This document shows positions 54,630 to 64,000 of a stretch of DNA of 64,000 bases, piece after piece. The stretch lies in NCBI GenBank assembly GCA_024180945.1, contig JAKSGN010000038.1, positions 2,232,001 to 2,296,000 of the forward strand. Direction: 5' to 3'. The DNA comes from Macrophomina tecta. Its lineage: Eukaryota > Ascomycota > Dothideomycetes > Botryosphaeriales > Botryosphaeriaceae. The notes under the pieces are model-generated. The model did not search any database. It was not told the DNA's origin and saw only the letters and a list, made by a program, of their open reading frames with translations. Numbering within the stretch: the first letter of the stretch is position 1; the number at the start of each line of letters is the position of its first letter. A program made the translations under genes and the position numbers.

Positions 54630-55196
54630 TCAGTAGCCTTCTTCGAGGTCGAAAAAGCTTTCGCTAGCCGGCTCAGCCTTGACCGCGCCACGAATAGCTT
54701 CTTCAATCTCCTCCTCCTTCTCAACCCTTGCAGGAAGCACAGGCTCTGCTGAATCTTTTGTTAGCAGATGACCCAAGCTCAAATGAAAGGGGGAAACACT
54801 CACTCTTGGTAGCCTTCTGGCGGTCACGCTTCTTAGGAGACTGGATCTTTTCGTCGTCATGGGCATCAACGGCGGACTTGCCACGCTTCTTGGGAGTGGC
54901 CTTGGGAGTGTCAGTTCCGTCACCAGCGGCGCCATTAACGCCAGCAGATGCGTTATGGAGCTTCTTGAGCGTGTTGTTGAACATGACTTTGAACGATGCT
55001 ACCGACTTGGAGCCGGAGAGAGCGGCAGCGGCAGCCCAGTCGACCTGGATCTTGTCAATGTTGATGAAGTTCAAGAAAGATGTCAAATGTATCTCACATT
55101 GCGGGGATCGTTGTGGTGAAGGTAGGCGAGAACGAAGCGGAGCTTTTCAGCCTCAGATAAGGCATCGATGGCTTCCTTGGAATAGACGGAGGTCAT
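54630..55196 (-). CDS. Small basic protein, Myb/SANT-like, tandem paralog A
   Basis: Exons 55196-55098, 55044-54804 and 54748-54630 give 152 aa. The N-terminal domain (DALSEAEKLRFVLAYLHHND, then VDWAAAAALSGSKSVASFKV and MFNNTLKKL) looks like a small helical, Trp-containing domain such as those in short fungal Myb/SANT-like proteins. The middle is Lys-rich (TPKKRGKS, SPKKRDRQK, nuclear-localisation-like) and the end is acidic (EKEEEIEEAIRG). Its intron 1 falls at the same place as in the neighbour at 55686-56178, between Asn and Val-x-Trp, so the pair arose by tandem duplication. Function unknown; nuclear DNA/chromatin binding is inference. The third-exon acceptor could shift by 3 nt (CAGCAG). 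Confidence 0.75.
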
Positions 55197-55685
55197 TTTG
55201 ATAGCTGCGTGGATGATACTGTTCGGAAGTGAGAAACCCAGCATGTACGTGAGGATAATGGATGGCAGCTTCACTTTCGAAGTCTTGGGGGGAGCCGTTC
55301 GACCTGTTGATTTTCGTGGTTGATGTTGGAAGGTAGAAGAGGAGTGAATGATTAAGTGTGGATGGCAACATTAAATATGCGTAGCTTCAAGCACGGCAAG
55401 ACCGCGTGCCTGATGTTGGAGTACACAATCACAACCTAGGCAGCTACGCCAATACTGAGACAAAAAGATAACGTGAGATACCTCGCCAAGAACTTTCCTT
55501 CAATTTTGTTCAAGAAGCTACTTTAATGCCCATCCTTTTGTTTCTTGATTGACCTCAGGCTAACTCATAACCATGTTTCTCATAGACGCGGTGTTCTTAA
55601 ACCGAGCACACCACTTGCGTCTAGCGCTCATCATTCTGATGCTCTTCTTTGCTCGCCAATCGTGTCAGGCTATACCCGCCTTGTT
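55197..55685. other. Spacer between the two paralogs
   Basis: 489 bp, AT-richer than its flanks, holding the promoter of paralog A. No coding signal. Confidence 0.5.
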
Positions 55686-56178
55686 TTAGACCGTCTCGTT
55701 GTCCTCCTCCTCGTCTTCTTGCTTCTTTGCCTCTGGAAAGAATATCAGCCATCCGCATTGCAGAGCACTGGATTCGGGAAAGCTTACTCTTGCCGCGCAG
55801 CTTGGCTACCTTCTTGGCTTTCTTCACTCCCTTGCATTCAGCATCATCATCCTCGGTAGCTGGTGTTGCACGCTTGCGGCCCTTTTTGGGGGCACCAGGC
55901 GGAGCAGGAGCAGTGGTACCCTCATCCTTGGCAGCAGCGGACACAAGCTTCTTTAGGGAAGAAGCAAGCATCTTCTTGTACGAATCCTTGGAAGCGGATC
56001 CAGCCAAAATGATAGCAGTGTCCCAGTTGACCTGACAAAGTATGTAAGCAGTGAAGCATCAGGGTCCAACTGTGTGCCCTACATTATTCGGTTCGTTGTG
56101 GCTAAGATAGGCGGCAATGAGGCGCATCTTGTCGGCGTCGGTGAGGCCGTCAATCTTGGATCCGTCGTAAGCAGGCAT
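55686..56178 (-). CDS. Small basic protein, Myb/SANT-like, tandem paralog B
   Basis: Exons 56178-56083, 56031-55788 and 55732-55686 give 128 aa. The N-terminal domain (GLTDADKMRLIAAYLSHNEP, VNWDTAIILAGSASKDSYKK, MLASSLKKL) aligns along its length with paralog A: LT/SDADK vs LSEAEK, AYLSHNEPNN vs AYLHHNDPRN, VNW vs VDW. A Lys-rich middle (APKKGRKRATP, GVKKAKKVAKLRGK) and a short acidic tail (QEDEEEDNETV) follow. Three exons with matching phases (0 and 1) in both genes support duplication. Function not known; nuclear localisation is inferred from the basic clusters. Confidence 0.75.
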
Positions 56179-57375
56179 ATTGATGTTTCTGCGACAGCAG
56201 GTAAGCTTGCGTAGGGAGCGGAGATCTGCTGCGATGTTGAATTCGTAGTACTGTGCTGTGCACGAGCGATCTTCGCTGCTGGTAGTGGTAGTGGGTCAGC
56301 AAGGTTGAGGGAAGGAGGGCCGAATTCGGACGAAGGTGGAGGTTTTGTGTTCAGGCACCGAGAAGTGCCAGGTGACAGGTTAGAGATCTTCTGACGCGAA
56401 TGCCGGAGATTCGGGATGCATATGGACCCCATCAGGAACAGTCGAGTAACTACTCTCTCACACACGAAGCTCACTAAATCAGCAGAAAAGAAAACTGAGT
56501 ACCGAGCACGTCCGAGAGGAGATGAGCAACCATGTAAAGATGACGACCACATTCAAGAATTAATTGTGTGCGAGGCAGAAAGAGCAAGGGTCCAAGAAAG
56601 ACATAGCCGTTGGAAGCGTAAAATGAAGTAGAACTGCCGGAGCAAACAAGGACCTATGCCAATGACCATTTTCCAGGCCTTTGTATATTTAGTCCACGTC
56701 ATGTGTAATATACTTCAAAAATTGCGCGCCAATGGGTTAATAATAGCATGGAGGCTCCGGAATTTTTTTTTTCGTACATAGAACCCCAGAACAAGCCGTG
56801 TAGTTTGGCTCGACGGCACACCATATGATCTGCCCAGTGTGGTTTTGGCCGCGAGCCTGGATGACACACCCGTATAGTGTGAAAAAAAAAAATCTACAAA
56901 CAGGCATCCAAAATCCATGCACGCAGCGGTAGAATGCTAACACAGAGCGTAAGAACATATCGGGAGTTTACGTGTCCGTTCGAATGGACCAAAATCCACT
57001 AGTCAAAGACTGAACCGGATAGATGCCCTAGGTTTCCCACGGACATGACAGAGAGTAACCGCCAATCTGGGTACATGTTTTAGTGTCCGAAGATTGCTCA
57101 GGGGACGACAAAGATAGCTCGAGCAAGTGTGCTCTCATGTTCTGAGTTGGCAGTGACCGCGGTGTCAGCGGTTAGTAAAGGGCGGCCACATTAACGGAAG
57201 CGCCATCCAAGGTTGAGAACAGAGAAGACGTGAGTCAATTAGAAGTTTGTAAGGCAAGTAGGAGGCGGAGTGCAACGTGTCGTGGGAGATGAAGTCGTGG
57301 ACGGTCCTTTTCCGCGCCGAACGCTAGGACAGATTAAGCACGACGTTTCATGGCGGGACAATCTCGCTCCCCGCC
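56179..57375. other. Divergent intergenic region, about 1.2 kb
   Basis: Between paralog B (minus) and the URA6 transcript (plus). AT-rich, with short T and A runs near 56761-56771 and 56881-56892. No gene supported. Confidence 0.5.
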
Positions 57376-57666
57376 ATGAACACCCCCCAATCTACTCCCA
57401 TCATGTTCTCCACCAGGCTCTCACCCCTCGCTACAGTTAGCCCTTCCGCCCCCTTCTTCCGCCCGCGAACCCGCCAGTTTTCCTCTGCTGCTCGCTTGCT
57501 TTCCGGCAAGCAGACCCCTCGCCCGCGTAATCCGCAATACGCCCCCATCCGCATCTGGCCCTTCGTCCTGATCTTCGCCGGTGGTACCTTCCTATTCACC
57601 CAGGTAGTCAAGCAACGCCAAGGCACCGCTCCTCCCTCCAACACCTCCAGCCGCCCGCTCCAGTAG
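57376..57666 (+). CDS. Upstream in-frame ORF: mitochondrial-type presequence plus membrane helix
   Basis: This 96-codon frame ends in TAG 30 nt before the URA6 start and is in the same frame as URA6. It encodes a basic, Ser-rich presequence (SPSAPFFRPRTRQFSSAARL), then PIRIWPFVLIFAGGTFLFTQ, a single membrane helix, and a short polar stretch. From memory of fungal gene models, some URA6-family kinases carry just such an N-terminal extension (inference). A 63-nt intron (57604-57666, GTAGTC...CAGTAG) would remove the stop and fuse the two frames in phase. Alternatives: a separate micro-protein, an upstream regulatory ORF, stop-codon read-through, or a recent nonsense mutation. A second Met at codon 10 fits better as a presequence start. 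Confidence 0.6.
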   Translation: MNTPQSTPIMFSTRLSPLATVSPSAPFFRPRTRQFSSAARLLSGKQTPRPRNPQYAPIRIWPFVLIFAGGTFLFTQVVKQRQGTAPPSNTSSRPLQ

Positions 57667-57696
57667 ATTCTCGTCTCGATTCCACCCACCGCCACA

Positions 57697-58400
57697 ATGC
57701 CTACTGTCCCGCAGCAACCCATTGGCAAGCGTGACAAACCCGAATTCGATCCCAATGAGATCACCGTCATCTTTGTTCTGGGCGGCCCCGGCGCGGGTAA
57801 GGGCACCCAGTGCTCCAATCTGACGCGCGACTACACTTTCAAGCACCTTTCTGCCGGCGACTTGCTTCGCGAGGAGCAAGAAAGAGCTGGCAGCGAGTTC
57901 GGCGAGATGATCAAGGAGTACATTCGTGAGGGCAAGATTGTTCCGATGGAGGTTACCATTCAGCTTCTCGAGAACGCCATGAAGGCTGCTATTGCGTCTG
58001 AGAACAAGAAGAAGTTCTTGATTGACGGTATACTCTCCGGACATTCGCGCATGCGAGGAGATAGCTAATACGCTTTGCAGGCTTCCCCCGCAAGCTCGAC
58101 CAGGCCCACGCCTTCGAGAACAGCGTCTGCCCCGCCAAGTTCACGCTCTTCTTTGACTGTCCCGAGTCGACTATGGAGGAGCGCTTGCTTAACCGCGGCA
58201 AGACCTCTGGTCGGGCTGACGACAATATCGACAGCATTCGCAAGCGCTTCAAGACCTTTATCGAGACTTCTATGCCCGTTGTGGACGAGTTCGCGTCACA
58301 GGGCCGCGTAGTCAAGGTCGACGCCACTCAGACCCCGGAGGAAGTTTACGAGGTTGTGAAGGCCAAGCTCCTTGAGAGAGGCATCTCTCTTGGCTCGTAA
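57697..58400 (+). CDS. URA6: UMP-CMP kinase (uridylate kinase)
   Basis: Two exons, 57697-58027 and 58081-58400, give 216 aa. The adenylate-kinase-family P-loop is [19 protein letters not shown] (Lys35). Other hallmarks are [38 protein letters not shown] (NMP-binding), [36 protein letters not shown] and the short lid [16 protein letters not shown]. The spacing and VPMEVT point to the UMP/CMP group rather than true adenylate kinase. Family role: ATP-dependent phosphorylation of UMP (and CMP, dUMP) for pyrimidine nucleotide synthesis in cytosol and nucleus. The ATG at 57697 gives the usual length of about 204-220 aa. An in-frame upstream ORF may supply a membrane-anchored isoform. Confidence 0.95.
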
Positions 58401-58870
58401 ATGGGTTTGTATGAGCCGAAAGAGGATATTCGGCTTGGAGCATTGCGTGCATATGGGAGGATAATACATATCAGTTATTAGAGCATATTAGATGAACCAA
58501 TGATGTTTCTGCTTGAGTGTGTGCGGCCACGAGTACGGCTTGGGTCTAGTGTGCGATTATAGAAGTGAAATTCAGTATTAGAATAGCCCAAGCTTCGTCA
58601 GTCACGCATGCTTTGCTGTCCTCTTTCCTACGGGAGCTCCCACGGCCGATATTGATAAGATTGCGGGTGATCTTCGGGGGAGAGCATGGGCCATGCGCGC
58701 GACCGTCCAGCAAGTGCTGAGCTACGCAGCTTGGAGGAAGCCTTGGAGCTTCGTTTGGCAACGACATCAGTACTGCGCCCGCCGCCTTCACCCACCTCAT
58801 CCTCTTTCGCCCATTACACTCGCAGCCCAGCTTCTACTCCCTCACATACGTATCTCTCCTCACCGACACC
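58401..58870. other. Intergenic, URA6 / PRE10
   Basis: 470 bp between two plus-strand genes: URA6 3' UTR and PRE10 promoter. No coding signal. Confidence 0.5.
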
Positions 58871-59982
58871 ATGGTATGCAACCGCACTCCCGCGTCCGAA
58901 GGACCGACTCTAATGCACCACGCGGCAACAGACGTCAATAGGTACCGGCTACGATCTCTCCAACTCCGTCTTCTCGCCCGACGGCCGCAACTTCCAGGTA
59001 CTGCAATTTTCACCACGAGATCTTGTGGGACTTGCAGCTTACAAGACGAAAGGTTGAATATGCCCAAAAGGCGGTTGAGAACGGAGGCACAGCGATCGGC
59101 ATTCGCTGCAAGGATGGCGTTGTCCTCGCCCTCGAGAAGATTGTTAGCAGCAAGCTCCTCAAGAAGGGCGCCAACAAGCGGATAGCATCCGTTGACCGCA
59201 ACATGGGCATTGTACGTCACATTGCATATACCTCGACGCGTACGCGTGGGCTGACAGCATGTTCACAGGTCTCCTCCGGCCTCGTTCCTGATGGACGTCA
59301 CTTCGTTTCCCGAGCTCGCGACGAAGCTGCCCAGTGGAGGAAGCTGTACAAGGGTCCTATCAAGACTGCTGCCCTTGCGAGCCGCATGGGTAGCTACGTT
59401 CAGGCATACACTCTCTACTCCAGCGTTCGGCCCTTCGGCGTGACCTCCATCATTGGCGGCTGGGATAGCGAATCGCCTGCAGAGGTTGATGGCCAGGTTG
59501 GCTCCGGCCCCTCTGTTGGCCCTGGTGGCAAGAAAGAGGGTGTCATTCACGGCGGTCCGTTCCTCTACATGATTGAGCCGAGTGGTCTATACTGGGTACG
59601 TGTGGCTCTGCTTGGCCATTCCACGAGGTCACCATCTCGCTAACGCCTATAGGGCTATTACGGTGCCGCGACGGGCAAAGGCAGGCAATCCGCCAAGGCA
59701 GAGCTCGAGAAGCTCAACCTCCACGAGGGCAACCTTACGCTGGAGCAGGGCGTCAAGGAGGCGGCGCGTATCATCTACTTTGCGCACGAGGACAGCAAGG
59801 ACAAGGAGTTTGAGCTGGAGATGACTTGGATCAGCTCCGCGAGTGGCCCGACTAAGGGAAGGCATGAGGAGGTCCCTAAGCCACTGCGGGAGGAGGCTGA
59901 GAGGCTGGCCAAGAAAGCGCTGGAGGGGGATGATGATGAGGAGGAGGAGACTAGGCCCGAAGGTGAGAGGATGGAGGAGTAA
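58871..59982 (+). CDS. PRE10: 20S proteasome subunit alpha-7 (alpha type-3)
   Basis: Five exons, 58871-58873, 58932-58997, 59053-59211, 59269-59595 and 59653-59982, give 294 aa. The first exon is the ATG alone, followed at once by a GTATGC donor; the second starts TSIGTGYDLSNSVFSPDGRN, the alpha-subunit signature. Then VEYAQKAVENGGTAIGIRCK, FVSRARDEAAQWRKLYKGPI, YTLYSSVRPFGVTSIIGGWD, LYMIEPSGLYWGYYGAATGK and RQSAKAELEKLNL follow. Family role: a non-catalytic alpha-ring subunit that gates the proteasome. The C-terminal acidic tail (EGDDDEEEETRPEGERMEE) is typical of alpha-7. Between WD and GVIHGG there is a Gly/Pro/Ser-rich insert of about 20 residues (SPAEVDGQVGSGPSVGPGGK), an expansion I associate with filamentous fungi. 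Confidence 0.96.
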
Positions 59983-60406
59983 GATATGTTCAATATCACA
60001 TTAGAGGTGCAGAATCACGGGCTAGCGAGCTGAATTCACGAAATGGCGTGCATAGAGATCTTCGGGGTTTACCCGGCACCTCAAGACGGATTTTCTCAAG
60101 TAGCGTACGAGATGCGTATCTGATTGATTTTGCGTGATGTGGTCTACTCATTAGCCAAATGCTAACGAGGCTGGGGTTATGTACCGAAGCTGTAAGAGTC
60201 ATCCGGCCGGGTGCGTTTCCTACCGGAGTTGTAAGACCATCGGCTGCGGGTGCGTTACCACGTTCCGACTGTCCTGCATTCATCTGCACAAACTAAAACA
60301 TCAGCCCTTCCCCACCCTCCTTAAATCTCATCATCTTTCCCCTTTTCCCTACGTGCCTCCTCCATACAAGACAATTAGATTAGAAAAGCCTTCTCATTGG
60401 ACCGCA
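59983..60406. other. Intergenic with a 39-bp tandem repeat
   Basis: 424 bp between PRE10 and the phosphoglycerate-mutase-family gene. It contains two degenerate 39-bp copies at 60183-60260. No coding signal. Confidence 0.5.
60183..60260. repeat. Two imperfect tandem copies of a 39-bp unit
   Basis: Copies 60183-60221 and 60222-60260 share ACCG(A/G)AG(C/T)TGTAAGA and CGGGTGCGTT at equal spacing. They lie about 150-220 bp upstream of the next start codon, so could carry a duplicated regulatory site. Confidence 0.7.
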
Positions 60407-61946
60407 ATGCCCCCAACTTTAATACTCATCCGCCATGCCGAAGCGCTTCACAATGTCGACAAAGGTATTTCCCGCAACACTTATCTCAGTACATCTTGTA
60501 CATGTAAACTACAACATCGGTGGCGCAGCGTACAGTAATATGTAAAGCTGCGCCTACACCGAGAAATCTCGGACAAGAAACGCAGCGAGAGAAATGGCGG
60601 TTGTTGATTGAGTTCCTCTCCTGACCACGAGCCAGACTATTCGATCCCCGATCCCGTTCTCTCGCAGCTTGGCTTGCAGCAATGCGTGCAGTTGCGCGAC
60701 CACCTGCGACAACATCTCCCGCTGGCAGACCAAGCGGAGTTGATTGTCGTCAGCCCGATGCGCCGGACGCTGCAGACGGCGTTGCTCGGGCTTGACTGGC
60801 TAATTGAGAAGGGGGTGCCGGTCAGGCTGGATGCCGGGTGGCAAGGTATGTATGGCAAATTGGTTTTTCTTCCCGCTGTCTCTTTTTCGGTGTTATTCTG
60901 TTGTTACCCCCGTGGCGCTTCTCGCTCTTTGATCACGCGTCAATCCTCCACTTTCTATCCGTTTTTACATGTTCCTCAATCTGAAATTTCGTAATAGCGG
61001 CTGCGTGAGCGCAGCGTCTTTGTGGAGGAGCACTGGACCGACATGCGGCTCCGCCGCAAATGCGGTCTCCGTTTACCTTCATTTTCGCGTCCAGCAAGAT
61101 ACTACGTCGGACAATCGGCGGATTTTGATGCCGCGGGGTGGAGCCAACCGTCATTTGTCTGATCTTCAATTTGGGGCGGGCGGCCTTGAGGGTGGCACAA
61201 TCAGTCCGGACCCTACTCTCGCTCCTCTTCTGTCCCGGGCGGAATCGCTCGTGCTCCTCGGCAGATCCGATCTTCGGCACTTCCAAGAAGGCTTGGACCA
61301 TGCCCGGTGTTGATCTCTCAAAACCCGCAAAGTTTTCTACTTTTTATGGGTGGTGAAAGGAAGCATACGAGTCTTGTGTTCTTGTTGTCGATGCTTTTAT
61401 TTCTTCCTTATTTTCCGCAACTGGGATGTGTCTGGGGCAGGAAACTTTTCAGCCGAACATGAGCTTACCTTCTCTCGTTATCTAACAGAGAACTCCTCCA
61501 AACCGTGCGATACGGGCACACAGACCTCCGTCCTCCAGTCAGAGTTTCCCAAGTTCGATTTCTCCGTCGTCGACCCTACCTATCCCGAAAAGGTGAATCC
61601 GCCGACTAACCCATACGCCTTCACTCGTCATGCCGTCGTCCGCCGCGGTCAGACGTGCCTCGAATGGTTGTACACCCGCCCAGAGAAGGTCATCATCGTT
61701 GTCAGCCATTCGGGGTTCTTGAGGTGTGCAGTGAGCCAGCGGAGGTACGCAAATGCAGACTACAGGGTGTTTGACTTCGAGGAGAAGACTGGGGGAAACT
61801 ATGTATTGGGGGAGTGGGAACAGACGGAGAAGAACGCGGGCGGTATGGGCAGAAGCGAAACGGGCATCGCGCAGATCGAGGAATGGGATTTTCCCAAGGA
61901 GACCGAGGAGCTGGGGGAGCCGACGGCGCAAGTGCCCAAGAACTGA
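60407..61946 (+). CDS. Histidine phosphatase superfamily (phosphoglycerate mutase-like) protein
   Basis: Exons 60407-60464, 60636-60845 and 61489-61946 give 241 aa. The N-terminal phosphohistidine motif is LILIRHAEALHNV (RHxE type), followed by DYSIPDPVLSQLGLQQC, VVSPMRRTLQTALLGLDWLI, and the second His in VIIVVSHSGFLRC. Family role: these enzymes dephosphorylate small molecules or sugar phosphates through a phospho-His intermediate; the substrate here is not known. Intron 2 is 643 nt, about ten times the local norm. The C-terminal tail is acidic (EEWDFPKETEELGEP). It may be cytosolic, as no targeting signal is seen. Confidence 0.9.
60846..61488 (+). other. Unusually long intron (643 nt)
   Basis: Starts GTATGT and ends TATCTAACAG, both strong. 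The interior has an open frame at 60969-61313 with no recognised family. Length and composition suggest inserted DNA, but no terminal repeats or target duplication were found by eye. Confidence 0.7.
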
Positions 61947-63522
61947 TGGAGAGCCTTGTATCGCTTGATAGCGGATTTCGTATTCACGGTAGACATGCTA
62001 GAGCTAAGTTGAAATAGAGGTGAAGGAAAACCGAACTTGATCACTTTGATGCCAAGTCGGTAGGGCGTTGGATTGACCGCTGAGGCGTTTTTTGTGGCTG
62101 GTGGCTGGGGCCCTCGGACATATCCGAGTGCTGTTTCCAAGACAAAGCATGCTTGTCCCATAGTAGCGGGCCTCGTGGCTAGCGGAGCCGTCCTACTGGG
62201 GACAATGAGCTGGGTGTCAGCATGTAAGCACAACATGTTGTTGTGGCGCGCAATAGAGCGATGGAGGGCACGCCTATCATCCTTCACATGCCGTTTGATG
62301 TGATGCACAGCATTCCGACAAAGCTTGGCGTGGAAAGTGCTTCCGCGACGTCTGTTTGGCCTGGACTTCGGGGGGACCGGTGAAAGGAAGGCTAGCGAAT
62401 TGGGGCTGGAGTTGAGAAGCATCAGCTTATCGAGCGTGGTCTCGGCGATGCGGTGTGACGGGAGCTGGCGCATCGTCGAAACAGGAGACGGCTGCAAAGA
62501 GGAAACATGGGGTATGAGGCATCAAAACATATCTCAGCCCTGACGTCGGCGTGGAGCTGGGATGGCCCATTGTCAGATCTCGGAAGACGGCCGAAAGAGT
62601 TCACTGGAGCCGGGCTCAGTCTCGCTGCAGTGGAGAGCTGCTCCACACGATAGGGCTTAGCGACGCAGAAGGGATTGCTGGTTGCTGTGGCGTGGTAAGA
62701 CGGCGACTCAGCGGGCGTCAAGCTTTCTGCCTCCTGGACGACGCTGACGGCGGTGGGGCTGGCCAGCACGAAAGCGGCGGCTGGTCGTTTCCGTTGAACA
62801 GCGCGCGCGGCGGGCCACGACAAAGGGTTGCTATATTGGGAATCTATTGAAAAAAGTCCCGTTGGAGAGGATCGCCGGGGGCGTGTGCTTGAGCGAGGGC
62901 GATCCGTGCTATCGACAACGCTGGCGACGAAAAAACGGCAGGCGGGCGTGACGTGCGCAAGGCCGTACGGCAACGGCGACGACAGTACAATACGAGGGCG
63001 CCGGTGACCCTGCAGGATGCAGCGATGAGGCTGCGATGGCGACTAGGCACGGCGCTCTATTTTTGTGAGCGGCTTGGAGGCGCAGCGCGGCGGCGCTCCA
63101 CACGATCCCTGCAAAGATCGCAGCGCGCGGCGGAGGGTGCGCTCGCCAGGGGGACAGGTGGTGACGGGGTGACGAAATGGGAGGGGAAAAGGAGCGCGAC
63201 TGGCGCGCCCAGCAAGATGCACAGACGGGCTCGCCCGCTGTAGCCAGCTTGATTGATCCCTGAAACAGGCCCGCCTGGCGTTAGGGGGTCGTCGCTGGTT
63301 TGTTGCTGCGTCAGCTTGGCGCTCTCCGAGCTGTACTTAATCCACAGCTCACCGCATCCATCGTACCCATATTGACCCCTCCCTCGCCGCCCCAACTCGT
63401 CCCTCTCCCTTCCTCCACCTCCAGTGCTGCCCCGACACGACCGCACGCCTGCCCTACGATCATTACCGCCCATTGACCTTCGCCGCCCTCGTTTGTAGTC
63501 TTCTTCCCTATACCTCTACACC
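61947..63522. other. Intergenic, about 1.6 kb, promoter side of GFA1
   Basis: No gene supported. The minus-strand frame 62973-62422 is Ser/Arg/Pro-rich without motifs. The last 150 bp before 63523 are C-rich, as expected of a strong fungal promoter/leader. Confidence 0.5.
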
Positions 63523-64000
63523 ATGTGGTACGCCCGGCCCTGGCCCCCGCTGCACAGGAGACGCTGACCCGCTGCTGCAGTGGCATCTTCGGCTACGTGA
63601 ACTACCTGGTCGAGAAAGACCGCAAGTTCATCCTCAACACCCTCGTCAATGGCAAGTGCTCCACCGCCCGCCCCGCCGCCCGCCTGCCCCGCCGCTAACC
63701 GCGCCCCAGGCCTTTCGCGTCTCGAGTACCGCGGATACGACTCGGCAGGTCTCGCCATCGACGGCGACAAGAGGAATGAGGTCTTTGCCTTCAAGGAGGT
63801 CGGCAAGGTCGCCAAGCTGAAGGAGCTCATTGACGAGTCCAAGCCCGATCTGACCAAGGTGTTCGATTCGCACGCCGGCATTGCACACACCAGATGGGCC
63901 ACCCACGGCATCCCCTCGCGCGTCAACTGCCACCCCCACAGGTATGTGCTCCCACGCGCTGCATTGGCAAGGAAGGCCCCGAAAATAACGAGTACGCCGC
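63523..64000 (+). CDS. GFA1: Glutamine-fructose-6-phosphate aminotransferase, 5' part (cut by window end)
   Basis: Exon 1 is five bases (63523-63527, ATGTG), exon 2 is 63581-63651, exon 3 is 63710-63941, and an intron then runs toward the window end. The product starts [20 protein letters not shown]; Cys2 is the N-terminal nucleophile of a class II glutaminase, and [18 protein letters not shown] and [15 protein letters not shown] are diagnostic of GFA1. Family role: first committed and rate-limiting step of UDP-GlcNAc synthesis for chitin and glycoproteins. The intron at 63652-63709 begins GCAAGT, so it is a GC-AG intron; using it gives the conserved [13 protein letters not shown], and no GT site does. 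About 85% of the coding sequence lies beyond the window. Confidence 0.93.

Noticed and set aside
60969..61313. 114-codon frame within the long intron
   Set aside because: No family resemblance or regulatory context; the flanking splice sites fit one intron.

Overview
The window is nuclear DNA of a filamentous ascomycete (Pezizomycotina; a Dothideomycete fits best, but that is inference). Genes are split by short introns of about 42-100 nt with GT(A/G)AGT-like donors and CTAAC/CTGAC-type branch sites. Housekeeping genes (MDM34, LAG1-type ceramide synthase, SERCA pump, URA6, PRE10, GFA1) sit among typical fungal families (DUF6594, SRR1-like, fungal caspase-like, GH75 chitosanase, hybrid histidine kinase). 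One block shows C-to-T decay of the kind left by repeat-induced point mutation (RIP).

Layout. 0.4-9.2 kb: 2OG-Fe(II) oxygenase, a hypothetical ORF, PDX2 glutaminase, and the divergent pair CBC2 / NUP82. 10.2-13.9 kb: a BIM1/X325-like secreted copper-site protein and an SRR1-like protein. 14.1-16.7 kb: DUF6594 membrane protein and a previously hidden three-exon gene for a 108-aa protein. 17.9-25.6 kb: caspase-like protein with a C-terminal membrane anchor, MDM34, ceramide synthase. 27.2-29.4 kb: kelch-type single-pass membrane protein.

29.6-39.2 kb is an accessory block: a broken esterase-ankyrin gene, a broken GH28 polygalacturonase, a 1,710-bp LTR element with a perfect 5-bp target duplication, an intact GH75 chitosanase, and a broken DOMON-cytochrome b561 gene next to an intact P450. 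The LTR element is a gag-only Ty1/copia-type relic. It lies 39 bp upstream of the dead polygalacturonase start.

39.3-48.6 kb, all minus strand: P450, SERCA Ca2+-ATPase, hybrid histidine kinase. 48.7-53.0 kb is GC-rich with simple repeats and no supportable gene. 53.0-56.2 kb, minus strand: an F-box/DUF7730-like protein and two tandem paralogous small basic proteins. 57.4-64 kb, plus strand: URA6 UMP kinase with an upstream in-frame membrane-anchor ORF, proteasome alpha-7, a phosphoglycerate-mutase-family protein, and the 5' end of GFA1, cut by the window edge.

Functional links visible by content: membrane-contact and sphingolipid genes (MDM34, LAG1), cell-wall precursor and wall-degrading enzymes (GFA1, GH75, GH28 relic), and RNA export (CBC2 and NUP82 share one promoter). 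Exon boundaries were derived by hand from splice consensus and reading-frame continuity; family assignments come from recognised motifs, not from a search.
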